Source of the DNA: Streptococcus macacae NCTC 11558
Lineage (GTDB): Bacteria > Bacillota > Bacilli > Lactobacillales > Streptococcaceae
Assembly (NCBI RefSeq): GCF_000187995.2
Contig: NZ_AEUW02000001.1
Span: forward strand, 868,001-932,000
Length of the DNA stretch: 64,000 nucleotides
Direction: 5' to 3'
Each line of letters begins with the position of its first letter. The stretch's first letter is position 1. A program made the position numbers and the translations under genes. This document shows positions 48,229 through 58,333 of this stretch, one piece after another. A model generated the notes under the pieces. That model did no database searches and was not told the DNA's origin. It saw only the letters and a program-made list of their open reading frames with translations.

Positions 48229-48381
48229 GGTGGCGAGGACTTGGTATTGACCTAAATCAGGATTATTTTTATCATAATAATAAGTTCCCTTTTCAATGGT
48301 TTTATATTGACCATCGTTTTTTCCACTATCCACACTGTAAACTTGCGTAGATAGCCAATTATATTGTTGTTCAGTTAGCAT
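48154..48381 (-). pseudogene. Orphan toxin 5' fragment C
   Basis: 75 codons: MLTEQQYNWLSTQVYSVDSG, a leader with an inserted tyrosine-rich stretch (GTYYYDKNNPDLGQYQVL), then DNTSNGMQAMAVAPVKESLL and a stop at the common point. It begins nine bases after the lipoprotein gene upstream. The lipase domain is absent. Confidence 0.8.
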
Positions 48382-48390
48382 GATAATATA

Positions 48391-48789
48391 TTACTCCTTT
48401 AAATAAATTACGGTAATTTCACTAATATCCACACTTTCACTATTATTAAACTCTCCATATTTTCTAATATCAGAAAATTCCTCGATAGGGTCTAAAGCAA
48501 TAATTCCTTTTGCAGTATTAAGTTCTTCGATTTTCTGAAATTGAACTATATTGTTACTGTTTTTATCATTTACTTTAAATACTAAGTTATAGTATCCAGT
48601 AGAATTATTCTTTTCCAAGTTTAAAAACTCTACTTTTTTGACTTTATAATTTCTTGCTATTCGTTTTACTACATTATCTTGTTGCTCCTTCGTCAATGTT
48701 TCCTTCTTACTTCCAAACATACTACAGCCTCCTAAAATTAATAACGTTCCAACTGCGCTTAGCGCTAACAACTTTTTCCATTGCTTCAT
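48391..48789 (-). CDS. Lipoprotein, putative immunity protein C
   Basis: 132 residues with a clear lipoprotein signal: basic MKQWKK, hydrophobic core and lipobox LILGGC (Cys22), then SMFGSKKETLTKEQQDNVVK. The exported part has the family features VKKVEFLNLEKNNSTGYYN and a terminal ISEITVIYLKE. This is the same family as the anchored immunity proteins, with GGCSMF in place of GGIIMF. It resembles TilA, the lipoprotein immunity factor for TslA. A divergent inverted repeat (48813-48840) lies upstream. Confidence 0.78.
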   Translation of the reverse strand: MKQWKKLLALSAVGTLLILGGCSMFGSKKETLTKEQQDNVVKRIARNYKVKKVEFLNLEKNNSTGYYNLVFKVNDKNSNNIVQFQKIEELNTAKGIIALDPIEEFSDIRKYGEFNNSESVDISEITVIYLKE

Positions 48790-48836
48790 GGATACCTCCT
48801 TTTATCTTATAGTTAAACTAGCTAACCTTAACTAGC

Positions 48837-49299
48837 TTAAGTTATAAGACAAATAAATTCATCATACATAGCTACCGATTCTCCTAGCGAATGGCCAGTG
48901 GTGGTGATGGTGGCATCAGGGTAGTCTTTTGCGACATCCTGGGCAAAGTCTTGGGCTGTGCTGAACTGAGAATCGACTGTCGGGCCAGTAGGGGAAGAAC
49001 CGCGTTTCTTCAACTCATCACGGCCATGGCCAATTGACTGTACATCAGTCGCAATATCATCAGGATCAGATCTGTTCGTCCCAGCGTAGGCAATGACCAC
49101 TTGGCTGGTATCCACATTACCCTTCTTATCTACTGGCGCCACCGCCATGGCCTGCATACCATTTGAGGTGTTGTTTTCAGTTTTGAGGACTTGGAATTGA
49201 CCTAATGATTTATTATCCGGATTAAAATCATATTTTCCTCCTTCCACTGGGTGATACTTGTTCTGCTAACCAGCTATTTTGTTCTTCTGTGATTGGCAT
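48837..49299 (-). pseudogene. Frameshifted and truncated lipase toxin B
   Basis: It begins MPITEEQNSWLAEQV at the ATG at 49299, two bases after the lipoprotein B stop. The frame then breaks: two bases seem to be missing within what was GTATATCAC. It continues from 49247 as GGKYDFNPDNKSLGQFQVL, NNTSNGMQAMAV, AYAGTNRSD and TTTGHSLGESVAMY, and ends in unrelated codons. It is thus broken both at the leader and just after the nucleophile. The AQDFAQDVAKDYPDATI segment represents a third variant of the lipase core, different from toxins 1 and 2. Confidence 0.85.
48966..49194 (-). repeat. 229-base direct repeat shared with toxin 1
   Basis: The partner of 44658-44886. Confidence 0.8.
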
Positions 49300-49300
49300 A

Positions 49301-49693
49301 CTACTCCTCCAGATAAGTTACTTTTATTTTAGAAATATCTATTTTTTCCAATGATTGTTTTCTTTCAATATGTTCAAAGTTATCCACAGGGTTAAGTCCT
49401 ATGGAATCAGAATCATTATTCAATCGTTCTAAGTTTCTAAACGGAAGAGTCGTTTCAAGCTTACTGCTCCCATTTATTTTTATATTCAACAAATATGTTC
49501 CCGTTTTCCTATCTTGACTAAATTGTGTAAATTCGATACTCTGAATATCATAATCTTTAACTATCCTTTTAACCACATTATCCTGTTGTTCTTTGGTCAA
49601 TGTTTCCTTCTTACTTCCAAACATACTACAACCTCCTAAAATTAATAATGCTCCAATAGCGCCCAGCGCTAATGGCTTTTTCCATTTTTCCAT
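49301..49693 (-). CDS. Lipoprotein, putative immunity protein B
   Basis: 130 residues from the ATG at 49693, five bases after GGGAGG; the GTG two codons upstream is too close to the Shine-Dalgarno. Lipobox LILGGC, then SMFGSKKETLTKEQQDNVVK exactly as in lipoprotein C. The mature part is diverged (IQSIEFTQFSQDRKTGTY) and ends ISKIKVTYLEE. It overlaps the chimeric gene upstream by 25 bases and is followed by the broken toxin B. Confidence 0.78.
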   Translation of the reverse strand: MEKWKKPLALGAIGALLILGGCSMFGSKKETLTKEQQDNVVKRIVKDYDIQSIEFTQFSQDRKTGTYLLNIKINGSSKLETTLPFRNLERLNNDSDSIGLNPVDNFEHIERKQSLEKIDISKIKVTYLEE

Positions 49694-50235
49694 GGACACC
49701 TCCCTTGAAATATTTTATAAAGAAACAACAGGGTAGCTATTAATAAAAAGACTATTATAGATAGAATAACTGAAAAAGAATGCCAATAAGTTAATGTTGC
49801 TGTATGCCCTGCCTCATCAGTTATTTGCTTCAATGGAAAATTTGAAAGAGCAAAAATAAGATAGAAAATAGCAGTTAAACTAGATAAATAACCAATGCTA
49901 ATAGTTAGTTTATTATTCGTTAACATGATAATACTAAGGAAAGGAAATCCATAGTACAGCAAAGGAAGCCCAAAGGTGAAAATACTAATAAATATGATCG
50001 TTCCCCCATCCCATGAATACAAACAAATGAGTAGCCAAAAATAGGACAGCATAAAAAAAGATGCCAAAATATTCTCATTGCGTCTGAATTGTTTTTCTTT
50101 TATATTTGTGTTGTCTTTTACTTTGTACTGCCCCTCCACTACGGTATCTCCTTTTCTAACGGGATTATCTGCCTTTCTAGAATCCACATGATAAACTTCT
50201 TTAACAGTCTTATTATCATCTTTATCTGTTACCAT
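49669..50235 (-). CDS. Chimera of toxin leader and four-helix membrane protein
   Basis: 188 residues. The first 41 (MVTDKDDNKTVKEVYHVDSR and on to GQYKVKDNT) are a toxin leader; at the point where other copies read DNTSNGMQ the sequence switches to a charged stretch and four hydrophobic segments (about 58-75, 80-105, 112-132, 150-172). The membrane part is unrelated to the lipases. It may be a polytopic immunity protein or an unrelated gene captured by recombination. It begins seven bases after immunity gene A and overlaps lipoprotein B. The frame is intact, so a product is possible. Confidence 0.6.
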   Translation of the reverse strand: MVTDKDDNKTVKEVYHVDSRKADNPVRKGDTVVEGQYKVKDNTNIKEKQFRRNENILASFFMLSYFWLLICLYSWDGGTIIFISIFTFGLPLLYYGFPFLSIIMLTNNKLTISIGYLSSLTAIFYLIFALSNFPLKQITDEAGHTATLTYWHSFSVILSIIVFLLIATLLFLYKIFQGRCPWKNGKSH

Positions 50236-50242
50236 ATTACTT

Positions 50243-50632
50243 TTACTCCTTTAAATAGATAACCTTAACGTTTCTCATATTGCTATCTTGACTACTTTCT
50301 GAGCGATCTTTTATTTCATTTGGATAATATCCTTCCCCTTCCAATTCATCACCGATTTGTTTTTTACTAAAAGAAATATAGTATTTGTTATTAACCTTCG
50401 TCGTAATTCTCCAGAAACCAGTCATGTCATTTTTCTGAAATTCTGTCACCTCTACCGTTTTAATTTTATCACCATTTGCTAATTCATAATGCTCAACAAG
50501 ATATTTAGCGACCCTATCCTGTTCATGCTTATGTATGGGTTCGTCTTTTCCTGTAAAGGGATTAAACATTGCTATGCCTCCTATTGTGATAATAGCTAGT
50601 AACCCTGACAGGATTGAAGTCTTCTTATTCAT
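50243..50632 (-). CDS. Membrane-anchored putative immunity protein A
   Basis: 129 residues from the ATG at 50632 (AGAGGTG upstream); the longer frame begins in a repeat and is discarded. The N-terminus MNKKTSILSGLLAIITIGGI differs from the other anchors, but IAMFNPFTGKDEPIHKHEQD is shared. NDMTGFWRITTKVNNKYYIS closely resembles protein F, so A and F may recognise related toxins. It ends RNVKVIYLKE. First gene of the array, with an inverted repeat (50669-50686) and a likely promoter upstream. Confidence 0.7.
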   Translation of the reverse strand: MNKKTSILSGLLAIITIGGIAMFNPFTGKDEPIHKHEQDRVAKYLVEHYELANGDKIKTVEVTEFQKNDMTGFWRITTKVNNKYYISFSKKQIGDELEGEGYYPNEIKDRSESSQDSNMRNVKVIYLKE

Positions 50633-50785
50633 TTTTATAAAGCACCTCTTGTATGATATTATAAAAATTAGCCATTTAATTGGCTGACAGTATGTTACAA
50701 AATCTTTGTTTCCGCCTAGACCGCAGCAATATATCAATATACTTTGAGCTGATTTCCCCTTTTAAACGAATTATCGGTTTACTTT

Positions 50786-50794
50786 ATTATAACA
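50786..50794 (-). promoter_or_regulatory. Extended -10 promoter for the toxin/immunity array
   Basis: TGTTATAAT on the minus strand, about 155 bases before immunity gene A. No clear -35. Confidence 0.5.
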
Positions 50795-50819
50795 TGATTA
50801 TGCCATTTTGGGTCTCTTA

Positions 50820-50880
50820 ATACTCTTTGAAAAGCTCTTCAAACTGGGTCAGCAGCACCTTGCACTGCCTGCGGTATTCT
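50820..50880 (-). repeat. Partial BOX-like element
   Basis: ATACTCTTTGAAAAGCTCTT then CAAACTGGGTCAGCAGCACC and CACTGCCTGCGG match one half of the element at 31862. The other end is missing. Confidence 0.6.
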
Positions 50881-50910
50881 GGTGAAATCGGTGCTGTTCA
50901 TGCTTTATAC

Positions 50911-50954
50911 AAAAAAAGAGAGCCGTTCACTCCAAATGAGTGTTCGAATCTCTT
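50911..50954 (-). terminator. Terminator of the lac operon
   Basis: A stem with AAGAGA/TCTCTT outer arms and CACTC/GAGTG inner arms, running into seven T on the minus strand, about 65 bases after the lacG stop. Confidence 0.8.
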
Positions 50955-51020
50955 AAATTTAGCGGCCTTGGCTCTTTTTTAGATCTTCCTTAAAAATATT
51001 GGAAGAAAGAGCGGCAAAAA

Positions 51021-54178
<3,158 letters not shown>

Positions 54179-54180
54179 TT

Positions 54181-54494
54181 TTAACTCCCTCTTTTATACA
54201 ATTCAATTAAATGTTTCATTAAATCTTTCAGAAGTATCGTGGTCATCAGATGATCCTGACCATGCATCAGAGTCACACTGAGTTCAATATCATCTCCTTG
54301 TGCCTCTTTAGCTAAAAGACTGGTCTGTGCTTTATGAGCATCGACAATACAATCATCAGCAGCTAAAACCAGCTCTTCAGCCTTATCGTAGTCACCTGCC
54401 TGAGCAGCATTTAAAGCTTCGAGCAATCTAGAGCGCGCATCACCTGCATAGGCCACAATTCAAATCCTAAAAGAGTTGCTTCTTCTCTGTTCAT
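54181..54494 (-). pseudogene. lacF: Lactose PTS enzyme IIA with a one-base frameshift
   Basis: The original start is the ATG at 54494, after GGAGG, and reads [12 protein letters not shown] as in other LacF proteins. The sequence then has GAATTGTGGCC where the family needs GAAATTGTGGCC (E-I-V-A): one A is missing at about 54461. The remaining 90 codons are perfect in the shifted frame ([18 protein letters not shown], and [16 protein letters not shown] with the phosphorylated histidine). Reinitiation at the GTG at 54456 has no ribosome binding site. Either a real mutation disabling lactose uptake or a sequencing error. Confidence 0.85.
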
Positions 54495-54514
54495 GATATA
54501 CCTCCTTATTACGA

Positions 54515-55501
54515 TTAAATATCCGTTTTTTCCTTCCAAGATGAAGCCGTCATTTTGAGAACTTTATTGAGTTCATCAATATTTTGAAAGCCACGTGTAC
54601 GCAGCCACTGACGAGCCGCTGCTTTACCTTCTTCAATATAAACCTGTACACAGCCAGCCCAAGTTGCCCGGCCGCAAAGAACGCCGTTAAACTTGGCACC
54701 TGCTTCACGTGCAAAAACAAGAGTCTCTTGAAAAAGCTTAGCACTGACGCCAGCACTCAAATAAATATAAGGCAAATGAGTTGCTGCTTCTTGTTCATAA
54801 AAGGCCTTTGCAGCTTCAGCTCTTGTATAGACTGTTTCTTCCTCAGCAAAACCTTGCACATATTTCATATTGACAGGAACTTCAACTTTCAAAACATCAA
54901 TACCAAACCGCTCAGCTGAGAAAACTTTCATAGCTCCATTGACCTTATGAGGTTTTACCTTGGCAAATGCACTGCTTGAATTGTCTGCTATCGTTTCATC
55001 ATAAGTCAAAATTTCAAGAAAGAAAGGGATAGCTTCAGCTTTACATTCGGCCCCAACACGTTCAATATAAGCTTGCTTTTGAAGATTGACCTTAGGATCA
55101 CCATCAATATCATAATAGAGTAAAAATTTAATGGCATCAGCCCCTTGATCTTTTAAACGTTTGACCGACCATTCTCCCAAGCAATCTGGAAGACGGCTCC
55201 TGGTCTTTGTATCATAGCCCGTCTTTTCATAAGCCAATAAGAGACCTGCATTTTTATCACGTGCTTTTGCAGCTGGCAGCCCAAACTCAGGATCCAGGAG
55301 AATAGAGGATGCGTATTTAGTCAATTCTTCTGATACCAGCACTTTTAGCTCTTCAATTTGCTCAGCAGCCGGCTCTTCTTTTTGATACTGCGCCATCATA
55401 CGCTTTAAAGCACCGCGCTGATCAAAAGCTAAGGCAGAAATCAGACCTGCTGAATTGCTGACTTTTTCCAAATAACTGCGTTTTTCTTTTGTTAATGCCA
55501 T
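54515..55501 (-). CDS. lacD: Tagatose 1,6-bisphosphate aldolase
   Basis: It cleaves tagatose-1,6-bisphosphate to dihydroxyacetone phosphate and glyceraldehyde-3-phosphate. A class I aldolase of 328 residues; [26 protein letters not shown] and the Schiff-base lysine region [13 protein letters not shown] are visible. I start at the ATG at 55501 after GAGG; the frame's ten extra codons lie in the leader. Normally lacC precedes it, but here only 88 bases separate it from lacB. In some streptococci a LacD copy also has regulatory roles. Confidence 0.95.
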   Translation of the reverse strand: MALTKEKRSYLEKVSNSAGLISALAFDQRGALKRMMAQYQKEEPAAEQIEELKVLVSEELTKYASSILLDPEFGLPAAKARDKNAGLLLAYEKTGYDTKTRSRLPDCLGEWSVKRLKDQGADAIKFLLYYDIDGDPKVNLQKQAYIERVGAECKAEAIPFFLEILTYDETIADNSSSAFAKVKPHKVNGAMKVFSAERFGIDVLKVEVPVNMKYVQGFAEEETVYTRAEAAKAFYEQEAATHLPYIYLSAGVSAKLFQETLVFAREAGAKFNGVLCGRATWAGCVQVYIEEGKAAARQWLRTRGFQNIDELNKVLKMTASSWKEKTDI

Positions 55502-55589
55502 CTTTTTATACCTCACTGCTTTCATTACCAAAATCTACTACACTTGTCCAGACCGATACAGACTATGCTTCTTATTGTTGTTCTTTTGC

Positions 55590-56105
55590 TTAATCGTGAT
55601 ACTCTCCGCGCTTCCATTTTTCTACAAATTCATCAAAGAAATGGGGATTGGCCTGACTTTGATTAAGGGTTTCAACCTGTGCTATTTTTTTAATCAACTG
55701 TTGGTTCTTCTGACTTGGTTTATATTCAGCTTTGATAAAAGCTTCAATAATATCATTCATTAAAAGTCCGCCGACAATCTTGCCGCCAAAGCCAATAACA
55801 TTAGCATTGAGCTCTTCTTTAGCATAAAGCGCAGAAGTCATATCGCGAACAAGAGCAGCCCGAACACCTGGTACCTTATTAACAGCATTTGTGATCCCAA
55901 CACCTGTTCCGCAGATACAAACACCAAGATCAGCTTGAGCACTGACAACTGCTTCTCCGACTTTTTTTCCATAAATAGGATAATGCGTTCTAATATGATC
56001 ATAAGTTCCACAATCAATAACATCATAGCCCTGTGCTTTTAAATAATCTGCAACAGCTATCTTTTCATCTGTCACAATGTGATCGCATCCAATAGCAATT
56101 TTCAT
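55590..56105 (-). CDS. lacB: Galactose-6-phosphate isomerase subunit B
   Basis: With LacA it converts galactose-6-phosphate to tagatose-6-phosphate. 171 residues of the RpiB/LacAB fold: [15 protein letters not shown] at the start, the catalytic Cys region [16 protein letters not shown] and [20 protein letters not shown]. The ATG at 56105 follows GAGGAATAAAGAA; the frame's longer N-terminus is not used. Its stop is followed directly by the lacD leader. Confidence 0.95.
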   Translation of the reverse strand: MKIAIGCDHIVTDEKIAVADYLKAQGYDVIDCGTYDHIRTHYPIYGKKVGEAVVSAQADLGVCICGTGVGITNAVNKVPGVRAALVRDMTSALYAKEELNANVIGFGGKIVGGLLMNDIIEAFIKAEYKPSQKNQQLIKKIAQVETLNQSQANPHFFDEFVEKWKRGEYHD

Positions 56106-56134
56106 TTCTTTATTCCTCACTCTCTTTTTTCTCT

Positions 56135-56563
56135 TTAGCACATTTTATTGAGCATATCCACACGGATTTGATGACGGCCTCCATCATATTTAGCTTCTGC
56201 AAAGTTCCTTGCAATATTCTTAGCCAGGCCATCGCCAACAATCTCAGAGCCCAAAGTGATTATCCTTGCATTATTATGTTCTCGCGTCATATAAGCGGAT
56301 CGTTCATCTGATACCTCAGCAGCAATCATTCCTTTCATTTTAGTAGCTACCATGAAAGGTCCGACACCGTATGCATCAACGATAATGCCAAGATTATCTT
56401 TTGTTTTGTTAACTTCTTCAACAACAGCTATAGCTGCCTCAACAAAGTCACTCTCACTATTTTCACTGACATCAAGAACTGTGTAACCGCTTTCTTTCAA
56501 GCTATTTTTTAAAACATCCTTAAGTCTTTTGCCATCTGCATCAGCACCTACAATAATTGCCAT
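56135..56563 (-). CDS. lacA: Galactose-6-phosphate isomerase subunit A
   Basis: 142 residues of the same fold as LacB, starting [20 protein letters not shown], with [20 protein letters not shown] and [20 protein letters not shown]. LacA lacks the catalytic cysteine of LacB, as usual for the heteromer. First gene of the operon; AAAGGAGAAT precedes the ATG. Confidence 0.96.
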   Translation of the reverse strand: MAIIVGADADGKRLKDVLKNSLKESGYTVLDVSENSESDFVEAAIAVVEEVNKTKDNLGIIVDAYGVGPFMVATKMKGMIAAEVSDERSAYMTREHNNARIITLGSEIVGDGLAKNIARNFAEAKYDGGRHQIRVDMLNKMC

Positions 56564-56592
56564 TTGTATTCTCCTTTGAAATTATTTTATTT

Positions 56593-56608
56593 AGAAAAGC
56601 GCTTTCCT
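56593..56608 (-). promoter_or_regulatory. cre site for CcpA
   Basis: AGAAAAGCGCTTTCCT closely matches the catabolite-responsive element and lies between the lac -10 and the lacA ribosome binding site, where CcpA binding would block transcription. Confidence 0.75.
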
Positions 56609-56622
56609 TTTTCTTTATCTTT

Positions 56623-56651
56623 ACTTTAATATATTTTGTTTAAAATGTCAA
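56623..56651 (-). promoter_or_regulatory. lac operon promoter with putative LacR sites
   Basis: On the minus strand a consensus TTGACA (56646-56651), a 17-base spacer and TAAAGT (56623-56628). AAACAAAA repeats lie in the spacer and just upstream (to about 56690), the AT-rich type of site bound by streptococcal and lactococcal LacR. No gene is seen between here and 57183. Confidence 0.8.
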
Positions 56652-56765
56652 CATGTTTTTGTTTATTTTTTAAACATTTTTTTGTTTTTCACAAAAAATT
56701 TACCGCTAAAAAGATTACAGAATTAATTATTGTTTGAATTTTAATCATCTATAAACAAAAATAGA

Positions 56766-56900
56766 AGTGAGACAAAAATCGGTTATTTCCAAGTCTTCGA
56801 ATTATTGACTGCTGTCCCGCTCTCTTTTATCACGGCGGAAGGTCTCGTTTGGAGCTCGCTTTGCTCGCATAAAAAAAGGTGATTGATCAGCTAAATAGAT
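56766..56900. repeat. Dispersed repeat element upstream of lac
   Basis: GTGAGACAAAAATCGGTTAT with AAGTCTTCGAATTATTGACT and CTGTCCCGCTCTC is related to the segments at 12299, 39247 and 40555. The outer ends (GAGTGGGAC-like) are inverted. The rest of the gap up to 57020 shows no gene. Confidence 0.5.
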
Positions 56901-57020
56901 CCTACTTAAGCAGCAGTTGATTGGCGCTAAAGCACCTCATGAACTGTGCAGAAGGAAATTTCAGGCTGACTAAAATCAGCAGAAATTCTCCCAGCTTTTG
57001 TGTCTTTCAAATAGCTGAGA

Positions 57021-57070
57021 AAATCAAAGGAAGCCAAGGACAAAGTCCTTGGCTTCCTTTGATTTTTTTT
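57021..57070 (-). terminator. Very strong bidirectional hairpin after lacR
   Basis: A perfect 21-base stem (left arm 57021-57041, right arm 57045-57065) with a three-base loop and eight T on the plus side. It separates lacR from the lac promoter region. Confidence 0.9.
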
Positions 57071-57182
57071 ATAAGCTTATCTTGTTTACTGCCCTATTTA
57101 GTTAGCTTGAGCTCTTAGGATAAGAAGACTCCTATTTACGCTCCTTTAAAGCGAGGTGCTATTTCCATTATTCTTACCGCTG

Positions 57183-57938
57183 TCAATTAATAATCTCGGT
57201 ATAGCTGCTAATTTTTTGAAGCTTTTCACTGTCTTGACAGTCTGTAATTAAGGCAGTCAGCCTTGTCAATTGATAAAAAGAAGTAAAATCTTCTTTATCT
57301 ATTTTGGAAGCATCTATTAGCAAATATTTTTCAACAGACCTGCCAAGAGCTATTTTTTGAGTATAGGCTTCTTGAAAACTTGATGTCATCACTTCATTGT
57401 TCTTAACACCGTTACTGCTAAAAAACATTTTGGAAAAGTGCATTTTCTCTAAAACAATATTTGTCATTTCCCCAACAAAAGATTGTGTAATGGTTCTCAT
57501 TTCGCCGCCCAGAAGGTGAACCCGAAAGCTGTCTGATTTTTTTTGTAATAGTATCTGAAAAATAGGCAGACAATTTGTGATGACCTGCAAAACACTGTTG
57601 TTGATCTCTTCAGCCAACAATTCGACTGTTGTTCCTGGTCCTAAAAAAATGGTATCGCCTTCTTCAATTAAAGCAGCAGCTTTTTGGGCAATATAGCGTT
57701 TTTCCTCAATGCGCTGGGAATGCTTTTCTTCATGAGACATTTCCTTATACTGAAAGGCACTATTGCTCCTAGCACCGCCATGAATACGCTTTAATACTCC
57801 TAGTTCTTCCAACTCTGTCAAATCACGGCGAACTGTCATATCCGACACCTGAAGCTGTTCCACAATTTCAGCAACCCGAATAGTTCCTCGCTTATTTATC
57901 AGTCTGCTGATTTCTTCCAATCGTTGTTCTTTATTCAT
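57183..57938 (-). CDS. lacR: Lactose phosphotransferase system repressor
   Basis: A 251-residue DeoR-family repressor whose inducer in this family is tagatose-6-phosphate. The N-terminal helix-turn-helix (1-57) reads [20 protein letters not shown], with the DeoR signature, followed by a sugar-phosphate-binding ISOCOT fold domain ([38 protein letters not shown]). GAAGGAGGAG precedes the ATG. It lies upstream of, and in the same direction as, the lac operon, with its own terminator. Confidence 0.92.
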   Translation of the reverse strand: MNKEQRLEEISRLINKRGTIRVAEIVEQLQVSDMTVRRDLTELEELGVLKRIHGGARSNSAFQYKEMSHEEKHSQRIEEKRYIAQKAAALIEEGDTIFLGPGTTVELLAEEINNSVLQVITNCLPIFQILLQKKSDSFRVHLLGGEMRTITQSFVGEMTNIVLEKMHFSKMFFSSNGVKNNEVMTSSFQEAYTQKIALGRSVEKYLLIDASKIDKEDFTSFYQLTRLTALITDCQDSEKLQKISSYTEIIN

Positions 57939-58183
57939 ATTCTCCTCCTTCTTTTACTGTTTTTTGAAAGTGATAAGAAAATCATTCCTTCATCTCTCTC
58001 CATTTCACTCTTATTATATACCTTTTTTTCTATTTTTTCGATATTCAAACAGAAATCAAACAAAATGAATCAATCTGACAGGTCTTATCAAAAATTGATA
58101 AGCCTGAGTTATGTCAGCAAGAAAAAATAAGACAGACTATTTTCCTACATTGAAGACTGATTTTATTTTCATAACTGAATTTC

Positions 58184-58232
58184 ATCTAAAAATCCCCCTA
58201 AAGTTAGACTAAAAGTCCAACTTTAGGGGGAT
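58184..58232 (-). terminator. Terminator of the rexBA operon
   Basis: ATCCCCCTAAAGTT (58192-58205) pairs with AACTTTAGGGGGAT (58219-58232); five T follow on the minus strand. The gap 57939-58333 otherwise holds the lacR promoter region and no gene. Confidence 0.92.
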
Positions 58233-58333
58233 CTGCCTTTTCTTTATAGTAGCTCTGAAACAGTCTAAACGATCAAGCAGTCCTTAAGTCCTTTTGATGC
58301 AAAAGAATTCCAGCATTTAACCGCTTATCGTTT

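Noticed and set aside
43776..50235. Insertion sequence or transposase explaining the duplications
   Set aside because: No transposase frame or terminal inverted repeats with target duplications are visible; homologous recombination between repeats is enough.
43023..50632. CRISPR-like periodicity from repeated segments
   Set aside because: The repeats are 229 to 970 bases long and coding, with gene-sized intervals; there are no short direct repeats with spacers and no cas genes.
50633..50737. 35-codon upstream extension of immunity gene A
   Set aside because: It crosses the border hairpin. MNKKTS at 50632 has a ribosome binding site and gives a length equal to the other family members.
50940..50955. 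tRNA T-arm-like TGTTCGAATC
   Set aside because: No cloverleaf can be built around it. It is part of the lac terminator stem.
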